Shown piece by piece: positions 1 through 5,016 of a stretch of DNA of 7,142 nt. A model generated the notes under the pieces. The model was not told the DNA's origin, did not search any database, and saw nothing but the letters and a program-made list of their open reading frames with translations. Every line of letters starts with the position of its first letter. Positions within the stretch are counted from its first letter, which is position 1. The translations under genes and the position numbers were made by a program. Origin of the DNA: Chloroflexota bacterium (GTDB lineage: Bacteria > Chloroflexota > Limnocylindria > Limnocylindrales > CSP1-4); the NCBI GenBank assembly GCA_021785115.1, contig JAJYGO010000278.1:1-7142 (forward strand), in the 5' to 3' direction.

Positions 1-7
1 AACGAGC

Positions 8-41
8 GGCGGATTCCGGGCGGGTCCGGCCATAATCCGCC
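8..41. repeat. Inverted repeat / stem-loop near left edge
   Basis: GGCGGATT at 8-15 is perfectly complementary to AATCCGCC at 34-41, an 8-bp stem. Inside it CCGG (16-19) can pair with CCGG (26-29), giving a compact two-part hairpin. It has no following T run. It could be the terminator of a gene lying left of the window, but such hairpins also arise by chance in GC-rich DNA. Confidence 0.3.
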
Positions 42-427
42 CCGGGCAGGAACCAACAGGGCGGCGGGCCCTCCCCTTATCCGGACGGGCCAGCGTGGCC
101 ACGGCCGCCGGCGAGGATCGCCGCGGCGTCCGCCCGAGAGTTGGGAGCCAGGGCCTTGACGCGCAGCACGTCTCGCCGACACTGCTTGCAGGAGCGGGCC
201 GATCTGGGCACGGCCCACGGGATGGCCGGAGCCTGTTCCTTGACCGTCGGGCACGACCAGACGTAGATCAAGTCATGCACAGGTTCCCGAGGCGCTCGGC
301 GGAGGCTCGCTGGCCGGGGATGCCGATCGGACAGTGCCGCCTGCGAGGGCGTCGTGGCGGTGTCCGTGCAGCTGTCGCTGGTGGAGCAGTCGGGGCCACA
401 GGCGTTCATCCCCGGTGCGACAACTGT

Positions 428-458
428 TCTCGCCCGAGCTGATCTGGGCAGGGCGAGA
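428..458. repeat. 8-bp inverted repeat
   Basis: TCTCGCCC (428-435) is the exact reverse complement of GGGCGAGA (451-458), with a 15-base loop. No T tract follows and no gene is adjacent, so its role is unknown and it may be chance. Confidence 0.25.
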
Positions 459-686
459 GGACTTTACCCGCCGTTCCCACATATCGGCTCGTACTCCCTG
501 ATTGGATCGCGGCGGCCTCGTCTCGCTCGCCTGACTTGCGGTCACGATCCGGAGGCACACGTCGACGAGGCGCCGGCCACGGCCTACGCGAAGCCCCTCG
601 ATGGCGGCACCTACCTCGGCTCGTCGACGATGTACGGGCAGCAAGCGAAAGGTCTAGAGGCAATCGGACATCGCGGGACGCCGCCG

Positions 687-704
687 CTCCAAGTCTCCTT
701 GGAG
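687..704. repeat. 7-bp hairpin with 4-base loop
   Basis: CTCCAAG (687-693) and CTTGGAG (698-704) form a perfect stem closed by the loop TCTC. The tight loop makes it a credible RNA hairpin. It is isolated and has no T run, so a terminator is not supported. Confidence 0.25.
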
Positions 705-964
705 GCACCGGGCTCGGACTTACGAAGATGCCACGAGGCGACCCAACGGGCACATCAGCCCTTGGCGCCGGCGCGGGCCGGTGCGACGATACACCCGGTG
801 ACGGGAGGCAGTGACGCGCGACCGGGAGCATCGGCCGCTGCGACCGCGCCGAGCCACTGGCGGACCCGACCCGTCTCCTGGGTGGGTGCCCAACGTAGGC
901 ATGCGATGACAGGGTCTCTCGGAGTGGAGCGGCTCGCCCCTCCGGAGGTAGTGCGCGCGAAGAC

Positions 965-1020
965 GTGCTGCATGCGCACAGCACACCCCCGTCGGGTGAC
1001 ATCCGGCACGGACGGGGTGT
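965..1020 (+). promoter_or_regulatory. Two adjoining hairpins in the putative leader of the stress-protein gene
   Basis: GTGCTG (965-970) pairs with CAGCAC (979-984) around an 8-base loop. Immediately after, 983-993 (ACACCCCCGTC) pairs with 1011-1020 (GACGGGGTGT), a 10-bp stem with a single bulged C and a 17-base loop. The two stems share bases 983-984, so they would touch or compete. They end 84 bases before the ATG at 1105. No T tract follows, so this looks more like a structured 5' leader than a terminator. It matches no riboswitch class I recognise, and no promoter could be assigned. Confidence 0.3.
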
Positions 1021-1104
1021 CGCAGAAGCAGCGATGGACGTCGCGGCTTCCGTTGCGTCCCGCTTGCCGCGTGGAGGCATCCGACTCGCCAAGGACGGTA
1101 GGCG

Positions 1105-1794
1105 ATGGAGACCAGCGTCACGTTTCTGCTCCTGCTGCTCTTCATCCTGGCTGCGGTGCTGGTGGCCTACGAGACGGGCCGGTCGACGGAGCCACCGGTC
1201 TGTCCCGAGTGCCAGCACTGCCGTGAGCGTCGGCTCGAACGGGAGCGCCGCATGCGAGAGGCCGAAGTCGACGACGAGCGCTTCCGCACGGCGGTCCGGC
1301 GGCTGGCCATGCCCGCCCCCGACTCAGACTCTGCCCCCGTGGCCGCGAGCCACGGAACGGCGGCGTCGCGGCGGCGGTCACGCTGCGTCGCCCTGCGCAA
1401 GATCCTCGTCGCATACGACGGAAGCGCGTCGGCCATGCGAGCCCTCGACTTGGCCGTCCAGCTGGCCGGGGCCCTCGGCGCGCGGCTCTCTGTGGTGAGT
1501 GTCGTGCCCCTCCATTCCGGCCGCATGCCGATCGATCCCTGCGACGACCGCGAGGTCCATGCCCACGAGCTCCTAGACGCCCAAGAGCTGGCCGCCCGTC
1601 ACGGCATCTCAGTCGAACTTGTGGAGCCCGTAGGGGAGCCCGCGCGGGCGATCGAGCAGGCCGCCGAGGCCGGCGGCTTCGACGCCGTGCTCGTCGGCTC
1701 CGGCGACGCCCCCGCTTGGCTGCGCGCCCTCCGTGGTAGCGTCTCCGCCCGGCTCGTGGCCCATAGCGCCAAGACCGTGATCGTCGTGCACTGA
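1105..1794 (+). CDS. Membrane-anchored universal stress protein (UspA-family domain)
   Basis: 229 residues. Residues 5-21 form one hydrophobic helix with no signal-peptidase motif, so it is probably a membrane anchor. The Arg-rich stretch after it predicts the rest is cytoplasmic. Next comes C33-P-E-C36-Q-H-C39 (CxxCxxC, a possible metal or redox site), then a charged Arg/Glu-rich segment at 40-67 (possible coiled coil) and a low-complexity linker to about 95. The Usp domain spans about 98-229, beginning KILVAYDGSASA with the usual nucleotide-contacting Asp (D105) and ending SVSARLVAHSAKTVIVV. The family's ATP motif G-2X-G-9X-G(S/T) is altered: G198-S-G-D201-9X-G211-S212, so the second glycine is Asp and ATP binding may be weakened. 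The start is favoured by AAGGA at 1091-1095, nine bases upstream, and by the anchor beginning at once. Usp proteins are stress-related signalling or nucleotide-binding proteins; the specific role here is unknown. The gene appears monocistronic and converges with the regulator gene. Confidence 0.85.
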   Translation: METSVTFLLLLLFILAAVLVAYETGRSTEPPVCPECQHCRERRLERERRMREAEVDDERFRTAVRRLAMPAPDSDSAPVAASHGTAASRRRSRCVALRKILVAYDGSASAMRALDLAVQLAGALGARLSVVSVVPLHSGRMPIDPCDDREVHAHELLDAQELAARHGISVELVEPVGEPARAIEQAAEAGGFDAVLVGSGDAPAWLRALRGSVSARLVAHSAKTVIVVH

Positions 1795-1982
1795 TGACGG
1801 CCGCGGTGGGCTCGCGTCGCCCGCTGCCAGGACGGTGAGAGGGCCTGGCCGTACCCCTCGGGCTCTCCCTCAGCGGCTCGACCTCCGTCTTCTCCGCGGG
1901 CGCGCACCGCCTGACTGGCGCGGGGCCGCGTGCTCGTGCCCCAGACGCGGCCGGCGAGCCCGTCAACCATTCTGAGCAAGGA
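1795..1982. other. Convergent intergenic gap with a weak candidate hairpin
   Basis: These 188 bases separate two converging stop codons, where terminators are expected. The best candidate is an imperfect stem: CGCGG (1895-1899) with CCGCG (1926-1930), continued by GCGC (1900-1903) with GCGC (1918-1921) across a four-base GGGG bulge. A shorter GAGGG/CCCTC pairing lies near 1840-1860. Neither has a T run on either strand, so an intrinsic terminator is not convincingly shown and Rho-dependent ending is possible. Confidence 0.3.
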
Positions 1983-2912
1983 TCACGAGGCCATAGTGGC
2001 GCGCTCGAGCAGAAGGCGCGCTGTCGGCGCATCGGTCACGAGGACATTCACGGAGCCTGTGCGCAAGGCGCCCATAATGGCACGCGCTTTGGCCATCCCG
2101 GCAGCGACCGCGACCACGGTCGGTACCCGCCGCAGCTCGTCCCATTCGATCGCGATAGTCCGCTCCTCAAGGTCGGCAACCGGCCGCCCCGCCTCGTCGA
2201 AGAAGCGCGTGTTCACGTTCCCCACGGCGCCGTGCTCGAGCAACCACATACGGTCGTCGGCGGACAGGTACCCGCCGCGCACGAGCGTCGCGTCGTCGCC
2301 GAGCGTGCCGATCCCGACCAGCGCGAGTTCCGAGTTCGCCGCCGCCGTCAGCGCCGACTGCACGGAATGATCGCTCAGGATCGCCTGCTGGATGCCTACC
2401 GTGTCGACGATCGCGGGGGCGTGCAGGTAATGGACGTGACTCGGCGGGTAGAGTTCGGCCAAGTACCGCACGAGCTCATTGCCCTGCACCCCCGGGGTGG
2501 TGTTGCCGAGCCCGCCCGCCATCTGAGCGATGGCGAGGTCGGACACGATGCCGCGCGGCAGGCTCTGCACCATGGCGGACAACGTCTGCCCCCACGAGAT
2601 CCCCAGGCGCATACCGGAGCGAAGCAGGCTCGCCACGTGATCCGCGGCGGCGGATGCAACGTCGCCCAAGCCGGGATCATCACCAGGAACGACGATCGCT
2701 CGTGCAATCCCGAACCGCTCCGCAAGCGCGAGGCCGAGCTCGGCATGCTCCTGCATGGGCGGCCGAATCTCGACGCGCACCACTCCTTCCTCGCGTGCGC
2801 GCTTCAGGTAACGCGACACCGTGGACGGATCGAGTCGCATGTCGCGCGCAATCTCGACCTGTGTGCGTCCCTCCAGATAGAACTGCGAGGCGATCTGGAG
2901 GACCTGCTCCAT
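1983..2912 (-). CDS. lsrR: SorC/DeoR-family sugar-sensing transcriptional regulator, LsrR-like
   Basis: 309 residues from ATG 2912; E. coli LsrR has 317. Residues about 17-38 are a helix-turn-helix (TQVEIARDM... DPSTVSRYLK) of the type that opens SorC-family regulators, preceded by the usual YLEGRTQ segment. Residues about 55-309 are the SorC sugar-phosphate-binding domain, with family blocks RLGISWGQTL (102-111), MAGGLGN (131-137), ALVGIGTLGDDATLVRGGYL (197-216) and the closing VNVLVTDAPTARLLL. In enteric LsrR this domain binds phospho-AI-2 and releases DNA; here the ligand is inferred to be the product of the linked kinase. The gene faces away from the four-gene operon, the usual position for a local repressor. 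The start is uncertain: in-frame ATGs at 2963 (326 residues) and 3008 also exist, and none has a good ribosome-binding site. 2912 sits closest before the helix-turn-helix, though 2963 gives a more family-like N-terminal tail. Confidence 0.9.
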   Translation of the reverse strand: MEQVLQIASQFYLEGRTQVEIARDMRLDPSTVSRYLKRAREEGVVRVEIRPPMQEHAELGLALAERFGIARAIVVPGDDPGLGDVASAAADHVASLLRSGMRLGISWGQTLSAMVQSLPRGIVSDLAIAQMAGGLGNTTPGVQGNELVRYLAELYPPSHVHYLHAPAIVDTVGIQQAILSDHSVQSALTAAANSELALVGIGTLGDDATLVRGGYLSADDRMWLLEHGAVGNVNTRFFDEAGRPVADLEERTIAIEWDELRRVPTVVAVAAGMAKARAIMGALRTGSVNVLVTDAPTARLLLERATMAS

Positions 2913-3114
2913 CGAGGCCGTCGTGGCCCTTGGTCGGCTCGGCGGGTCGGTGACTTGCCCCATCGGCTTGTCGATGAACGCCTCGGACGGACCGCCTCGC
3001 CGTCCCATGCGCTGCCCGCTAGCGCCCAAGCCTGGTACCTCTACTGGCTGTCTCCACGCCGGCACGCCAAATGCGGCCGGTCCCACATGCCACCCCTGTC
3101 CGCGGGATGTTACC

Positions 3115-3144
3115 ACGATACTGCAAGATCTTGCTGTCATACAA
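3115..3144 (-). promoter_or_regulatory. Weak candidate promoter for the regulator gene
   Basis: On the minus strand TTGTAT (3144-3139) and TATCGT (3120-3115) are separated by 18 bases. Each hexamer is only a partial match to TTGACA/TATAAT, so this is tentative. It is of interest mainly because the perfect palindrome at 3123-3134 falls exactly inside the spacer, where a bound repressor would block polymerase. Confidence 0.2.
3123..3134. promoter_or_regulatory. Perfect 12-bp palindrome, candidate operator
   Basis: GCAAGATCTTGC reads the same on both strands. Its half-site word TGCAAG (3122-3127) recurs at 3196-3201 and 3215-3220 in the same divergent region. The last copy begins an imperfect dyad, CTGCA-7-TGCAG (3214-3230). 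Repeated half-sites between a local regulator and its likely target operon suggest operators for the SorC-type protein. A 12-bp palindrome alone is not rare over 7 kb, so position and repetition carry the argument. Confidence 0.4.
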
Positions 3145-3213
3145 GCCCTTGATGCGACACAAGGCGCCCGACCCGCTCGCAGGACGACGGCCTGATGCAA
3201 GGTATTGACATGG

Positions 3214-3230
3214 CTGCAAGAATCCTGCAG
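3214..3230. promoter_or_regulatory. Imperfect dyad resembling the palindrome at 3123-3134
   Basis: CTGCA and TGCAG flank seven bases (AGAATCC). The left arm reads CTGCAAGA, identical over eight bases to the left part of the upstream palindrome region (3121-3128). It may be a second operator, about 93 bases from the first, close enough for two bound oligomers to loop DNA as SorC-family tetramers can. Confidence 0.3.
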
Positions 3231-3327
3231 AGGAGAGCAGTCGTCGAGTGTTCCGAGTCGGACTGCTCATCCTCGCCGCCGGACGCGCATGCGTCGGTCA
3301 GTGCGCCAGGAACCAACGCGAGAGGGG

Positions 3328-3333
3328 AAGGAG
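3328..3333 (+). promoter_or_regulatory. Strong ribosome-binding site that fixes the VOC gene start
   Basis: AAGGAG lies five bases before ATG 3339. The reading frame stays open back to 3195, but the extra 48 codons are low in family resemblance and no comparable site precedes the earlier ATGs, so 3339 is taken as the start. Confidence 0.8.
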
Positions 3334-3338
3334 AGGCG

Positions 3339-3863
3339 ATGCAGCCGCCCGAGCAGCCCTATCGGATCTCGCAGATCGCCGTCGTCGTCAACGACATCAA
3401 TGCGGCGATGAAGAGCTACCACGAGATGTTCGGCTGGGGGCCCTGGAATGTGTACGAGCACGTGCCACCCAAGCTCCACGGCCAGCACCTCCATGGCGAG
3501 CCGTCGGACTTCTCGATGATCGGCGCCGAGTGCGAGGTGCAGCCCGGACTGGTGTTTGAGCTGATCCAACCGCTCAAGGGTGACTCCATCTACAAGGATC
3601 ACCTCAAGAAGCACGGCGAGGGAGTCCAGCACATCGCGCTGATGAATCACACGCAGGAAGAGTCGGACGCCTTCAAGCAGCGCTTCCAGGGGGCCGGATT
3701 CGAGCTGTCAATGGGCGGCCGTATCGGCGAGACCATCGAGTTCTACTACTTGGACACCACTCCGGCGGTCCATTTCGTGACCGAGAGCGGGTCGGGCCAC
3801 GCGATCGAGTTGACACCGGTTCGGCAGTACCCGCCTGAACCTGCCGAGAAGACCGTCGCGTGA
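3339..3863 (+). CDS. VOC-superfamily (glyoxalase/epimerase-fold) protein, first gene of the operon
   Basis: 174 residues, cytoplasmic, no signal or membrane segment. Two beta-alpha-beta-beta-beta modules are visible: about 9-80 (ISQIAVVVNDINAAMKSY, then GWGPWNVYE at 32-40 and VFELIQP at 72-78) and about 94-160 (GVQHIAL, then FYYLDT and HAIELTP). VOC enzymes hold a divalent metal with residues at four strand positions; here the matching residues are Q12, E74, H98 and E157. The first position, commonly His, is Gln, a substitution tolerated in several VOC enzymes. The overall look is closest to methylmalonyl-CoA epimerase-like and glyoxalase I-like members. Such enzymes shift protons next to carbonyls (isomerise, epimerise) or cleave by other routes. 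Its position before LsrK- and LsrF-like genes suggests it rearranges the phosphorylated intermediate, a job done by the unrelated LsrG in enteric bacteria. That role is inference; the fold is secure. Confidence 0.88.
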   Translation: MQPPEQPYRISQIAVVVNDINAAMKSYHEMFGWGPWNVYEHVPPKLHGQHLHGEPSDFSMIGAECEVQPGLVFELIQPLKGDSIYKDHLKKHGEGVQHIALMNHTQEESDAFKQRFQGAGFELSMGGRIGETIEFYYLDTTPAVHFVTESGSGHAIELTPVRQYPPEPAEKTVA

Positions 3864-3918
3864 GCGGTGCCTGCTGCGAACCGGAACCCTACCGCCAGGC
3901 GCCCCGCGGAGGAGGCGG

Positions 3919-5016
3919 ATGAAGATCCTCGTCGTCGGCGATTCGTATTGCCCGTCCTCGGCCCTCCGGCCGGCGTTCGGTGAGTTGGCCTTCGCGCACG
4001 AGATCTCGTTCACGGACGTCCGCGATGCGCCGGGGTGGACACCCACGACCCCCTCGGAGCTTCGGGTCCGAGAGTTCATAGGCACACCGCAGCAGCTGGT
4101 GGACTTGCTCGACGACCATGAGGTGCTCGTGGTTCAGGGAGCGCCCGTCACGGATGCGGTGCTCGACGCCGACCCCCACTTGCGGCTCGTGTGCGTCGTA
4201 AGGGGCGGGGCGGTCAACGTCGATGTCTCGGCGGCGTCGGAGCGCGGGATCCCGGTGGTCACCTCCCCTGGCAAGAACGGGCAGGCCGTCACAGAGCTGA
4301 CGTTCGCCCTCATGATCATGACCGCGAGGAAGATCCCGGCGATCGTGCGCTATCTCGAGGGCGGTGGGGCTCTCGGGCGGGACAACTGGGAAGGCGCAAT
4401 GTGGTTCGGCTTCGAGCTCGCAGGGAAGACGCTCGGAGTCGTGGGCTACGGCCAGATCGGACGACGCGTCGCTCGTGTCGCCCTGGCCTGGGGCATGCGC
4501 GTCCTCGTGCACGATCCGTTCATCGACGACGAGGCGATCATGGCGGCCGGCCTCCGGGCGGTGTCCCTTGGCGAACTCCTCGCCGAGTCCGAGTTCGTGT
4601 CGTTGCACGCTCGAGCGACCGCGGACAACGTCGGCCTGATCGGCCGTGAGGCGTTGGCGCGCATGAAGCCTGGCGCCATTCTCATCAACACCGCTCGAGA
4701 CACCCTCGTCGACGAGGACGCGCTCTACGACGCACTGCGGTCCGGGCACCTCGGCGGGGCCGGACTCGACGTCGTGCGGGCGCCCGGCTCGGACGAGCCG
4801 CTCGAACTCGGACGTCGCCACCGGCTTCTCGAGATGCCGAATGTGGTGGTCGTCGCGCACATCGGAGGATCGACGGGCGAGACACTCCTGCGCGGCGGCG
4901 AGATGGCCGCCGCCGAGATCGCACGATTGGTGGCAGGCAGGCCTCTCCTCAACCTCGCCAACCGCGGCGCGCTGGCCACGAGCCGCGAGGGCCGCGGAGT
5001 GGCCGCCCGTGCCTGA
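3919..5016 (+). CDS. D-isomer-specific 2-hydroxyacid dehydrogenase (NAD-dependent, SerA-like)
   Basis: 365 residues, cytoplasmic. An N-terminal substrate-binding half (1-about 120, including RGGAVNVDV at 95-103) is followed by a Rossmann domain with GYGQIG at 176-181 and D199 after the second strand, favouring NAD over NADP. The catalytic set of the family is present: R260 in NTARDTLVDEDAL, E293 in the DEP segment, H314 in HIGGST. The segment from D284 to E293 is about four residues longer than in SerA as I recall it, and the usual Pro before the catalytic His is Ala. The family interconverts 2-hydroxy and 2-oxo acids; the substrate here is unknown and presumably belongs to the kinase/thiolase pathway. 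GGAGGAGG at 3908-3915 supports ATG 3919. The gene follows the VOC gene by 55 bases, and its end overlaps the kinase start by 8 bases, so all are likely co-transcribed. It lacks the C-terminal ACT domain of long SerA proteins. Confidence 0.92.
   Translation: MKILVVGDSYCPSSALRPAFGELAFAHEISFTDVRDAPGWTPTTPSELRVREFIGTPQQLVDLLDDHEVLVVQGAPVTDAVLDADPHLRLVCVVRGGAVNVDVSAASERGIPVVTSPGKNGQAVTELTFALMIMTARKIPAIVRYLEGGGALGRDNWEGAMWFGFELAGKTLGVVGYGQIGRRVARVALAWGMRVLVHDPFIDDEAIMAAGLRAVSLGELLAESEFVSLHARATADNVGLIGREALARMKPGAILINTARDTLVDEDALYDALRSGHLGGAGLDVVRAPGSDEPLELGRRHRLLEMPNVVVVAHIGGSTGETLLRGGEMAAAEIARLVAGRPLLNLANRGALATSREGRGVAARA
4996..4999 (+). promoter_or_regulatory. Ribosome-binding site for the GTG-started kinase gene
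   Basis: GGAG lies nine bases before GTG 5009, inside the end of the dehydrogenase gene. It decides the start: the kinase frame stays open back to 4841, but those 56 codons are a shadow of the dehydrogenase and resemble nothing in kinases. Confidence 0.6.

Larger units (their letters stand above)
1..1104. other. 1.1-kb stretch without a supportable gene
   Basis: No reading frame here gives a protein I recognise. Open frames exist on both strands, as expected in GC-rich DNA, but they are rich in Arg, Pro, Ala and Ser, overlap one another, and the longest + frame (354-1226) runs into the well-supported stress-protein gene in another frame. No tRNA, rRNA, transposase remnant or CRISPR-type repeat is visible. 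The stretch does hold several inverted repeats (8-41, 428-458, 687-704, 965-1020). The last group lies about 85-140 bases before the next start codon and may belong to its leader. A minus-strand frame at 77-409 (110 codons, mostly G/C at third positions, containing a CKQC pair) is the least unlikely small gene, but nothing else supports it. Confidence 0.55.
2913..3338. promoter_or_regulatory. Divergent control region between regulator and operon
   Basis: This interval separates the start codons of the regulator (-) and the VOC gene (+) and must hold both promoters. Bases 3105-3235 are visibly more AT-rich than the surroundings and contain the dyads listed separately. Further small dyads are TCCGA-G-TCGGA (3252-3262) and GACGC-GCAT-GCGTC (3282-3295), which would lie in the operon's leader. 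A consensus-like TTGACA is present at 3205-3210 on +, but no matching -10 element sits 16-18 bases downstream, so no + promoter is called. If the regulator starts at 2963, its coding region would take up 2913-2963. Confidence 0.6.

Noticed and set aside
47..57. CAGGAACCAAC, repeated at 3307-3317
   Set aside because: An 11-base match is expected by chance several times in a window of this size, and the flanks differ.
201..210. GATCTGGGCA, repeated at 441-450
   Set aside because: Only ten bases match and the surroundings do not align; likely chance.
354..1226. 290-codon + frame across the left region
   Set aside because: It runs into the stress-protein gene in a different frame, has no recognisable domain, and its composition is typical of chance frames in GC-rich DNA.
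1142..2032. 296-codon minus-strand frame
   Set aside because: Extremely Arg-rich and antisense to the Usp gene; it also overlaps the end of the regulator.
2232..3152. 306-codon + frame
   Set aside because: Antisense shadow of the LsrR-like regulator with no family resemblance.
2913..3200. Extension of the regulator to ATG 3200 (405 residues)
   Set aside because: The extra residues do not resemble SorC proteins and would cover the palindrome and AT-richer promoter region.
3205..3210. Consensus TTGACA as a + strand -35 element
   Set aside because: No acceptable -10 hexamer is found 16-18 bases downstream.
3195..3338. Extension of the VOC protein to ATG 3195
   Set aside because: A strong AAGGAG sits before ATG 3339 and the VOC fold begins right after it; the upstream codons look like leader sequence.
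4841..5008. Extension of the kinase to ATG 4841
   Set aside because: It would overlap 176 bases of the dehydrogenase and the added residues do not match FGGY kinases, whose phosphate-1 motif normally starts near the N-terminus.
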